Below, piece by piece: positions 35,514 through 42,559 of a stretch of DNA of 45,908 nucleotides. The position numbers and the translations under genes were made by a program. Below the pieces are notes generated by a model. The model searched no databases. It was not told the DNA's origin and was given only the letters and a program-made list of their open reading frames with translations. The DNA comes from an uncultured Candidatus Melainabacteria bacterium. GTDB lineage: Bacteria; Cyanobacteriota; Vampirovibrionia; Gastranaerophilales; Gastranaerophilaceae. The first letter of the stretch is position 1, and every line of letters begins with the position of its first letter. Where the stretch lies: NCBI GenBank assembly GCA_934757275.1, contig CAKVLN010000011.1, forward strand, positions 1-45,908, given 5' to 3'.

Positions 35514-35553
35514 GCAAAAAAATAGCTTTCTCAAAATTGTAGAGAAAGCTATT
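35514..35553 (-). terminator. Terminator of the 114-aa gene
   Basis: AATAGCTTTCTC, 9-nt loop, GAGAAAGCTATT; on the minus strand it ends in seven T. It is 20 nt past the stop. Confidence 0.9.
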
Positions 35554-35574
35554 TTTGTTAATCATTTCTTTTGT

Positions 35575-35919
35575 CTAGAAAGGTTTTGTTTGGTTCAATT
35601 TTGCTCTCAATTCTCTAAATCTTGCAATATCTTCTTGAGTTTTTGGAGTTTCTCTAAACAATGCTTGAGATGTTGGGTGAACCATACGAATTGAATCCAT
35701 GTGAATTTCTAAAAATTCATATCTTCTAGGTGGCTGATTTGAGTTTTTAGCATAAATTTCTACGTTTGTAACTGCTAAAAATCTTCTGTCAGAATTATTT
35801 AAAAGCTCTGTCAATTGTCTATTTGCAGCAACATTGTTTGATACATAAACAGTACCTTTGATGTCATCTGTGTCTGTTAGAATTATAACTTCTACTGGTA
35901 TCATATCTTTGTTTGGCAT
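35575..35919 (-). CDS. Small cytoplasmic protein, unknown
   Basis: 114 aa, no signal or TM. A beta-rich start (IPVEVIILTDTDDIKGTVYV) and a helical end (EDIARFRELRAKLN). VEIYAKNSNQPPRRYEFLEI suggests a compact single domain. SD GAGAGGAAA lies before ATG. It forms its own transcript with a terminator. I do not recognise it. Confidence 0.72.
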   Translation of the reverse strand: MPNKDMIPVEVIILTDTDDIKGTVYVSNNVAANRQLTELLNNSDRRFLAVTNVEIYAKNSNQPPRRYEFLEIHMDSIRMVHPTSQALFRETPKTQEDIARFRELRAKLNQTKPF

Positions 35920-36000
35920 TGATTTTCCTCTCTTATTAATATCAATTTTATAATAGTTTTCTTTTTCTGTCTAGTAGTTGGTGGTTATTTTATAAGAAAA

Positions 36001-36120
36001 GTGAATAAGTGAATAAGTTCGTATTAAATTTTGTTTTTTATAATGCGTTCATTAAACGCATTAAACATAAAAAATATTAAAATGGACTTATTCACTCATT
36101 CACCTATTCACTTATTCACT
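36001..36120. repeat. Heptad palindromic element, complete copy (A7)
   Basis: GTGAATAAGTGAATAAG, TTCGTATTAAATTTTG, core TAATGCGTTC-ATTAAACGCATTA, then GGACTTATTCACTCATTCAC and further heptads. It is one of the cleanest examples of the inverted-arm layout. Confidence 0.85.
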
Positions 36121-36165
36121 TCTACAACGTCTTCCTTCGCTAGACAGATTTCGCCCATCACAAAA

Positions 36166-36184
36166 TGTAACAAATTGTAACAAT
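36166..36184. promoter_or_regulatory. 19-bp motif shared with 66-84
   Basis: TGTAACAAATTGTAACAAT on the plus strand, identical to the minus-strand copy at 66-84. It is 101 nt upstream of the small protein at 36285. Apart from these sites, the 35920-36284 gap holds only element A7. Confidence 0.4.
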
Positions 36185-36284
36185 CTTTCCCCAAAACCGT
36201 TATCGATTTTTCAATATGTGGAATTAAGAATATATAGGTTAAAAAGGGTTTTTAATCGTATGCTCTCAGAAAGGAGATTTAATT

Positions 36285-36371
36285 ATGGAAATGTTAAATT
36301 TAGTTTTATTCGGTTGTGTATTCTACTTAGCACTTATCGGTATTCCAAGCCTTTGCGAAAAGAAACACTAG
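36285..36371 (+). CDS. 28-aa small membrane protein
   Basis: MEMLNLVLFGCVFYLALIG begins a single hydrophobic helix (about 4-23) that ends in a short basic tail, PSLCEKKH. AAAGGAGATTT 7-8 nt before ATG is the strongest SD in the region, which supports translation. Its stop overlaps the stop of the convergent 1094-aa gene (36368-36371). It is below the size that gene finders keep; role unknown. Confidence 0.65.
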   Translation: MEMLNLVLFGCVFYLALIGIPSLCEKKH

Positions 36372-39300
36372 TTGGCAAGTCTTGAAAGCTTGCCATCTGA
36401 TGTTGCAAGCGCAAGTTTTTGCTCTTCTGACTCGAGGTTGATTGATGAAATATCATATTCTCTCACGGTGTCGATAAAGAGTTTTTCAAAGAGTACATAA
36501 AATATTTTTGCTTGATTATTGTTCTTTTGTAGCAATGCAAGCGTGTCGTTAATGATGAGTAGAGCTTCTTCTTGTCGAGTTGTTGCGATAAGAAGTCGTG
36601 CTATGAAGTATTTTGCAAGCAATATGATGTTGAAAATTGCGGACTTTTCTGCACGGTCGAGTACGTCATTATAAATGCTTTCGGCTTTCTTTGTAATGCC
36701 GATATTAGCGTAAGAATTAGCTATTAGTAAGTCGCAGAACAATTCTAGCTGTAACTGGTGTATGTCAGCGGTTAGCAATTTGGCTTGGTAAATGTTTTGC
36801 GCAAAAGTTTTGTAGTCGCTGGAATGTTCTGAAAATTCTTGTAATATTAAATATATTACTTTGGCAAATGGTGTTGCATCTTCAACATCAGTAGTGCCGA
36901 AGTTTTTGCCAGCCAAATAATCTCTAACGGCAATAAGAACGTTCTTGTCAGGGAGTTCTTCTCCAAAAGCAGTTTTTATTGCCTCTAAAAACTCCTCTAA
37001 ATCTTCGTCCATCAAGAATAGTTTTGCGAAACTCGCAAGCCTAAAGGTTTCAAACAAGTGTTCAACAAAAAGTTTGATAGAAAAACCTGCTGGTTTAATT
37101 TTTTCAATAATTTCAGGCTTAATAATTCCAAGCAAATCTTTGGCAACCTCGACACATTGTGCAAAGTCGCCAATATTGAACAAGATTTCTATGTTAACGA
37201 GCGATAGCAATAAGAATTTTGTGTTAACTGACCCATCAACAATTAGCGTTGGGTTTTGCATTCTTGAAAAAATGTTGTGCAACAATGGCAAAGCCTCGGT
37301 GTAATTAGAAGATATCAAAGCCCCTTGTAACATAAGATTTGAAAGTTTAACAATTTTTTCATTGTCTTCGTTTTTGATTGCGTCCATCAAAAGCACGTTT
37401 TCGATAGAATAAATTTTGGCTGGTGAATAATTATATAAACTCATCAAAATATTTTGGAAAACTTCTTTTTTGTTGTTTTCAATATCTTCTTCTGAAATAT
37501 TGTTTTCGATATGCTCTATTAGTGATAAAAAGCCCAAACAATTTTTTAAGTATGCGTCATAATCACCAGTATTCATTGCGAATTGAGAATTTCGCCAGAG
37601 CAATAAGTATTCCTCTTTGAAGAACCCCAGCTTACCCATTATCAAAAGCGTAAGCGTATCATCAATGTCTTTGCCAATATTAGCCAAAATATTTTTGCAT
37701 AAAAATTCTTCAATTTGTTTTTTTAGTGAGGACTGAATTACTGGTTTAATTAGGTTGTAGTTATTTATGTAAATAACATTGTTTAAAAGGTGGATAAAGC
37801 CAGCTTTCTCTAATGTTTTAGCAACCTTTGTCACTTCTTTTATTCCAAGTTTTTCAAGGGTTTGAAAATCTAATCTTGCACCAAGGTAAACTGAATATGC
37901 TAAAACCATTGAGGCGTCTATATTTTTGCTTAAATTTTTTAGTCTGGCTTTGTTTAAAGCGTCTAGAGTGTTCGGCAAGATTATAGAATTTTTGTTTTTA
38001 ATGAGGAGTCTATTTTCAAAATTGATTAAAATACCTTTGTCAGTTAAATATTGCAAAGCCTTTTTGAAATAAAGCGCAGAACCGTTGAACTGTTCTTTTA
38101 TTTTTTCAAAGTAGAAGGATTGAATAAAATCGCTTGCCTCTTCTTTAATGTCGCTCAAAAGCTCGCCAATGGTAGCTTTTTGTAATACAAACTCGATGTA
38201 GTCGCTGGTTCGCAAGAGTTTTTTTAATTTTGAGTGTAGTGAAATCTCAGAATTTGTGACAAAAATAAAGTTTGTGTTTAATTTTTTAAAATTGTCAAAA
38301 TAAATTTCAAGAGTTTGAATAGACGTGTCGTCCATAAACTCAAAGCCTTCTATAAGTATAACAGTATTTTTTAAAGAGGCTAAAAAATCGCCAAAATCTT
38401 CCATGTAAGCAAATCTTGCATCTTCTGGCGTCGCTGCTTTACGAGGTTTTGCAAAAAGCAAGTCCTTTATCGCATTAAAGCGCTTAACGTCAAAGTTCTG
38501 AGGTATAAGAGTTTTGCAAAAAGATAAGCCGTAATAATCTTTGAATAGTTGTTCTAATACTCCCCAAGGCTTGTAATTCATCTCTTCGGTGCAGGTTGCA
38601 TGTAATATTTTTAGTTTTTTATTCTTTAAATGCTCAATAATATCAGCTGTTGAAATTTCTAAATTCTTTTCTGCTCTTATAGAAATAATTTTTGACTCGT
38701 CTAAATTTTCAATAAGCTTGTTTGTAGGTATCTTTTTGAAACTACATTTTGCGTTGATATCAAATACCTTAAATGCATAAATATCTTCACTTTCAGCGAC
38801 CTCTTGTTTTTTTATTTCTTTTTGAGTAGTTACAATCGGTGCTTCTTGTGTTTCGCTAGAAGGCGGAAGTACATAATTTTCGAGCAAAACCTCGTAAAAC
38901 ATGACGGTTGAGCCATTTTTTTCTACAGTGTATAAAGAATCTGTTTTATACTCCTTGTTAACATTGTCCCAAATATATTGGTCTAATATAATTTGCATAC
39001 CTTTTAAGTACTGTGCTTGCTCTTTAATATTCAAAAGTTTTACGTTATTATCAATCGAAGTTTCTTCTAACAATTCTTCCGATGATTTTTTGGTAATTGT
39101 AAGGTTTAATTTTAACGGCGTCCCTAGCTCTTTAATTACCTTCAAGTTTAAATCAGCAAATGCATTTACAAGTTTTAGAGCAAATCTAATTGCTTTATTG
39201 GCAGATGTCGGTAAGGATAATTCCTTGTTAAAATTGACTACAAAAGTGTCGTTGTATGTTATGATTTTGCCTTCAACAGTTTTTAGCTGTGCTGTTAAAA

Positions 39301-39652
39301 GATTTCTAAGTCGGTAATAAAATTTCGTAAAAAGTTCTTGTGAACCAAGCACTCTTCTTATACTTTTGAGTGCAGAAAATCGAATTATAATGCAAGCAAA
39401 TTCATCTGTTTCACATTCTTGATATGCAATGCTTGTTTTTACGGGAAAGCCACATTTACATTTTTCTTTGGTGGTAGAAATTATTTTGCCACATTTTGAA
39501 CATTTTGTTAGAATTATGTAACCGCATTTTTCGCAAATCGGAGAATCGCTCAAACTGTGACAATTTGGGCATTCTAAAGTTAAAACCTTATGACAGTGAG
39601 GACATACGGTTGCATTGTCTGCAATATTTTTATGACACTTCGGACATTCCAT
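36368..39652 (-). CDS. Zinc-ribbon, degenerate cyclase, degenerate AAA, TPR protein next to ZorAB-like genes
   Basis: 1094 aa, cytoplasmic. Residues 3-67 form three zinc ribbons (CPKC...CPHC, CPNC...CEKC, CSKC...CKC). At about 85-175 lies a class III nucleotide-cyclase-like fold (ACIIIRFSALK, VEGKIITYNDTFVVNF), but the first metal Asp is gone. At about 320-560 an AAA/STAND-like ATPase follows. Its Walker A place reads SIRAEKNLEIST with no GxxGxGK, and Walker B is VILIEGFEFMDD (431-442). The rest (about 640-1094) is TPR-like helices. The layout recalls soluble adenylyl-cyclase-like STAND proteins, with both active sites apparently dead, so a signal-binding scaffold is likely. TATAAT is 7 nt before ATG with no SD. 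It is divergent from the ZorA-like gene. Confidence 0.8.
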   Translation of the reverse strand: MECPKCHKNIADNATVCPHCHKVLTLECPNCHSLSDSPICEKCGYIILTKCSKCGKIISTTKEKCKCGFPVKTSIAYQECETDEFACIIIRFSALKSIRRVLGSQELFTKFYYRLRNLLTAQLKTVEGKIITYNDTFVVNFNKELSLPTSANKAIRFALKLVNAFADLNLKVIKELGTPLKLNLTITKKSSEELLEETSIDNNVKLLNIKEQAQYLKGMQIILDQYIWDNVNKEYKTDSLYTVEKNGSTVMFYEVLLENYVLPPSSETQEAPIVTTQKEIKKQEVAESEDIYAFKVFDINAKCSFKKIPTNKLIENLDESKIISIRAEKNLEISTADIIEHLKNKKLKILHATCTEEMNYKPWGVLEQLFKDYYGLSFCKTLIPQNFDVKRFNAIKDLLFAKPRKAATPEDARFAYMEDFGDFLASLKNTVILIEGFEFMDDTSIQTLEIYFDNFKKLNTNFIFVTNSEISLHSKLKKLLRTSDYIEFVLQKATIGELLSDIKEEASDFIQSFYFEKIKEQFNGSALYFKKALQYLTDKGILINFENRLLIKNKNSIILPNTLDALNKARLKNLSKNIDASMVLAYSVYLGARLDFQTLEKLGIKEVTKVAKTLEKAGFIHLLNNVIYINNYNLIKPVIQSSLKKQIEEFLCKNILANIGKDIDDTLTLLIMGKLGFFKEEYLLLWRNSQFAMNTGDYDAYLKNCLGFLSLIEHIENNISEEDIENNKKEVFQNILMSLYNYSPAKIYSIENVLLMDAIKNEDNEKIVKLSNLMLQGALISSNYTEALPLLHNIFSRMQNPTLIVDGSVNTKFLLLSLVNIEILFNIGDFAQCVEVAKDLLGIIKPEIIEKIKPAGFSIKLFVEHLFETFRLASFAKLFLMDEDLEEFLEAIKTAFGEELPDKNVLIAVRDYLAGKNFGTTDVEDATPFAKVIYLILQEFSEHSSDYKTFAQNIYQAKLLTADIHQLQLELFCDLLIANSYANIGITKKAESIYNDVLDRAEKSAIFNIILLAKYFIARLLIATTRQEEALLIINDTLALLQKNNNQAKIFYVLFEKLFIDTVREYDISSINLESEEQKLALATSDGKLSRLAN

Positions 39653-39659
39653 AATAAAG

Positions 39660-39692
39660 ATTATAGTCGAAAAAGTAACTTTGTGCTATAAT
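39660..39692. promoter_or_regulatory. Back-to-back divergent promoters
   Basis: The minus-strand TATAAT (39665-39660) lies 7 nt before the 1094-aa ATG. The plus-strand TATAAT (39687-39692) lies 20 nt before the ZorA-like ATG, with AGGAGGAG in the leader. Only 60 nt separate the genes, so the two transcription units probably affect each other. Confidence 0.6.
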
Positions 39693-39712
39693 TTACATCA
39701 ATAGGAGGAGAT

Positions 39713-40597
39713 ATGACATTTTTAGATATTATAAAAGAACCTGCAATTTTAATAATTACAATAGCATTTTTGTTTTTTATAATGACCGTCCTCCGAAATT
39801 ACACAAGGGTTGAGAAGAATTTGAAAGCGGTTAAGAATTTTTTAAGCGCACTTAATAAAAAAGAGCTTTCATACCGTTTTAAAGAACTTGATAATTTTAT
39901 GGCATCGAATAGTTTTACTAACACTGTTTGGGAAGATTTTAAAAAAGCATTAATTTTCCCCGAAAAGTTATTTGTTGCTTCTCAGCAAAACGCAGCAACG
40001 GACTATAAACCAGAAATTTATTTGACGGTTGATGCGTCATACTTTTTTAATGAAGAAACTCTAATTTATTCAAAAATTAATAGTAAATTTATACAAACAA
40101 TGCCAACTTTGTTGACGGGCTTGGGTCCATTTTTTACTTTCTTAAAGATGGCGATAGCTTTCACACAGGTTAATTTTTCTGACGATTCAAATATAGGAAG
40201 TTCTTTCAACAGTTTGATTACTAATATTCAAATGGCAGCGTTGTGTTCTGTTTTTGCAGTTGGTTTTTCTTTGCTATTTATGCTCATTGAAAAAATCTTG
40301 TATAACAGAATGTGTAAAAAGTATTCTCTAGAAATTCAACGAGAATTAATTCGTTTGTTCGATGTTGTGACAAGTGAAAAATTCTTGATTGATTTGGTAA
40401 AGGAATCTAAGTTGCAAAATCAAACTAACGAAAAGTTATTGAAGGCTTTGCCAGAAGAGTTCGCAAAGTCTTTGGCTAAAACTTTGAATGAAGGCACAAC
40501 TCCTTATTTGGAAAACATACTTTACAGTTTGAATAAATTAAACGAAACAATGGACAAATCGTCTGGCGGTGGTGACGTTGTAGATAAGTTGTTTTAG
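39713..40597 (+). CDS. ZorA/ExbB-type membrane motor subunit
   Basis: 294 aa. TM helices at about 10-28, 128-152 (MPTLLTGLGPFFTFLKMAIA) and 173-196 (MAALCSVFAVGFSLLFMLIE) give the three-TM ExbB/TolQ/ZorA topology; MotA has four. The PTLLTGLGPFFTF stretch matches the ZorA-type PxxLTxLGLLGTF. The cytoplasmic tail is only about 95 residues, far shorter than the long tail of defence ZorA, and ends in a Gly/Asp linker. With the next gene it would form an ion-driven 5:2-type motor. Known Zorya systems also need ZorC/D, ZorE or other effectors, none of which is seen. Flagellar stator is a less likely alternative. Confidence 0.75.
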   Translation: MTFLDIIKEPAILIITIAFLFFIMTVLRNYTRVEKNLKAVKNFLSALNKKELSYRFKELDNFMASNSFTNTVWEDFKKALIFPEKLFVASQQNAATDYKPEIYLTVDASYFFNEETLIYSKINSKFIQTMPTLLTGLGPFFTFLKMAIAFTQVNFSDDSNIGSSFNSLITNIQMAALCSVFAVGFSLLFMLIEKILYNRMCKKYSLEIQRELIRLFDVVTSEKFLIDLVKESKLQNQTNEKLLKALPEEFAKSLAKTLNEGTTPYLENILYSLNKLNETMDKSSGGGDVVDKLF

Positions 40598-40643
40598 GCA
40601 CTAGATAAAGGAACAAAATCTCGGATTTCTTAGGTGGGGTGAT

Positions 40644-41294
40644 ATGAAATTAAGACGACCAAAAGAAGACAATAGTCAGGATAATATTTTCTGGGTAACA
40701 ATGACAGATTTAATGACTGCATTGGTGCTTGTTTTCATCGTTTTGTTTTTCTACACTTATATGACAAGTTATTTTGAAAAAATTCAGTCACAGATGGCAC
40801 AAAAAAAAGCGTCTGAAGCTTTGGAACAAACTCTAAAAGAACAGAATATTGATGCAAATATTGATGATGTGACAGGTGTTGTAAAGATTTCGGACTTAGA
40901 GTTGTTTGATGTTAATAGCTATGAACTTTCTAACAAAGGAAAGAAATATTTAGATAAATTTGCGCCAGCATACTTGGACTCGATATTCTCTAATGGGTAT
41001 TTGAATCAAAATATTGATAGAATAATTATTCAAGGTCACACTGATTCACAAACTTTTAAGGGCAAGTATTCTGCAGATGAGCAGTATATGAAAAATATGG
41101 ACTTGAGCCTTAAACGTGCTTATGCGGTTGCAAATTATATGACAAATACGCCTTATAATAAAGCAAATGGAAATCGTTTAAGAAAAATGATTATTGTTGA
41201 AGGTGCAAGTTTCTCAACGCCAGTTTTGGTGAAGGGAAAAGAGGACTTTGAAAAGAGTAGAAGAGTAGAATTGAAAATTGTTTTAAAGAAATAG
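40644..41294 (+). CDS. ZorB/MotB-type subunit with OmpA-like peptidoglycan-binding domain
   Basis: 216 aa. A short cytoplasmic N-terminus is followed by one TM helix (about 16-44, FWVTMTDLMTALVLVFIVLF) with Asp22, the place of the ion-binding Asp of MotB/ZorB. The periplasmic OmpA domain shows GHTDSQT (131-137) and NMDLSLKRAYAVANYM, the peptidoglycan-binding pattern. GGTGGGG precedes ATG, and the gene starts 46 nt after the ZorA-like gene. ExbD/TolR lack an OmpA domain, so the pair is of the ZorAB or MotAB kind, with ZorA topology favouring the first. Confidence 0.8.
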   Translation: MKLRRPKEDNSQDNIFWVTMTDLMTALVLVFIVLFFYTYMTSYFEKIQSQMAQKKASEALEQTLKEQNIDANIDDVTGVVKISDLELFDVNSYELSNKGKKYLDKFAPAYLDSIFSNGYLNQNIDRIIIQGHTDSQTFKGKYSADEQYMKNMDLSLKRAYAVANYMTNTPYNKANGNRLRKMIIVEGASFSTPVLVKGKEDFEKSRRVELKIVLKK

Positions 41295-41297
41295 AAG

Positions 41298-41980
41298 ATG
41301 AAATTGTTATCTGTAATTATTCCAACAATACAAAAAAAGTTAAAAGTTCTTGAAGAATTAGTTAAACTACTTGAGTGCGATAATTCTGTAAGTGAAATAA
41401 TTTTAATAAACAATAAAGGCAATACGCCACTTAATATTAAAGGCAAAAAAGTAAAAATTTACACACCGCCAGATAATTTGTATGTAAATGAAAGTTGGAA
41501 TCAGGGTGTAAAAATGGCGAAAGAAAATAATGTAGCAATATTAAATGATGATTTGCTGGTGCCTGATAATTTTTGTAATAAAATTGTTAATTCAGAGGTG
41601 TTTAATGAAAAATCAACAGGGTTAATTGGTTTATCGCCATCTATTATAAATCAATTTAATGCAAGTTTTGATGTTTTAGAAAAGCCAAAGTTGATGGAAT
41701 GTCAGAAATTAGAATTTCTTCCTCTCTGTAGATGTCTGAATACAGGTGATTGGGGAAGTGCTATTTTTGCTAAAAAAGAGAACTTTTATAGAATACCATC
41801 TGATTTAAAAATAATTTATGGTGATAATTATATTTTGAAAAAAATATGGAAAATGCTAAGCAGAATTATTCTATCTCAGGACTAAGCGTAAATCACATAC
41901 ATTCATCAAGTAGTGCAAGTCCAGAGTTTGGTAGAATAATTTGCGAAGATATGACAAATTCTATAAAATATTTTAATTAA
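41298..41980 (+). pseudogene. GT2-like glycosyltransferase, frameshifted in an A7 run
   Basis: The open part is 195 aa (41298-41885): SVIIPTIQKK, EIILINNKG, NESWNQGVKMAKENNVAILN with NDD as the metal-binding motif, and NTGDWGSAIFAKKENF. At about 41836-41846 the run TTG-A7-T switches frame; one more A would restore GDNYILKKNMENAKQNYSIS and continue through HIHSSSSASPEFGR to a TAA at 41978-41980. So it is disrupted, phase-variable by A-tract slippage, or a sequencing error. The start is 3 nt after the ZorB-like stop, so it is in that operon. It may modify a surface or filament partner; that is a guess. Confidence 0.75.
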
Positions 41981-42294
41981 ACTAAGCCAAAGTAGAGTTT
42001 GTTAAGTTCAGCGAGTGTCATAGCACCAGTTCGGGCATATTCTAATTGTTGTGCTTGTTGAGATTCTTTAGTAGCTTCTAAAGGTTGGATTTGCAAATCT
42101 TGTTTTTGTTCTTCGTTTTGTTTAGTCTGAATTTTTTCAATTAATTCTGTTTTTGCTTGTTTAAGTTTTGCAACATCGGCATTTTTATTACCACTTGATG
42201 CAATGCCCATTTGAGCAAGCTCTTTAATGACCTTGAGATATTCAGGGTCTTGTTGCGAACCATAAGAACCAATTGCTCCAACTGCCATTACCAA
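41977..42294 (-). CDS. Small helical protein, unknown
   Basis: 105 aa. The TTG at 42294 has AAGGAG 8 nt upstream; the ATG two codons in is 14 nt away, so the TTG fits better. MVMAVGAIGSYGSQQDPEYL precedes a helix rich in Lys/Glu/Gln (about 40-90) and ends in TLAELNKLYFGLV. No signal, no TM. It recalls the 635-aa and 389-aa unknowns in its polar N-terminus, but no family is recognised. The stop overlaps the convergent glycosyltransferase tail (41977-41980). Confidence 0.65.
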   Translation of the reverse strand: MVMAVGAIGSYGSQQDPEYLKVIKELAQMGIASSGNKNADVAKLKQAKTELIEKIQTKQNEEQKQDLQIQPLEATKESQQAQQLEYARTGAMTLAELNKLYFGLV

Positions 42295-42559
42295 AGTTTA
42301 TGCTCCTTATCTGTAAAATTTTGTAACAGGGTTTATATATTATTTAATTCCACTAATTAGATGATTTATAACGTTCATACATAAACATCTTTACAAAAGT
42401 TCATAAACGAGTTAAAATGAAGTATGAAACGTTAATATTTTGTTACAAACTGGCAATTAAATTTGTTTCGAGTTTTTATTTAAAATATAATGTAAGGGTG
42501 TAACAAAATTAATAACCCAATAAAAATATACATAGAAAGAAATTAGGAATTCTGAAATT

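Noticed and set aside
35314..36120. Heptad arrays as a CRISPR array
   Set aside because: The unit is 7 nt without spacers, and no cas-like gene is near.
39713..41294. The motor pair as the flagellar stator MotAB
   Set aside because: Three-TM topology and the PTLLTGLG-type motif fit ZorA/ExbB better than four-TM MotA; kept as an alternative because the cell is flagellated.
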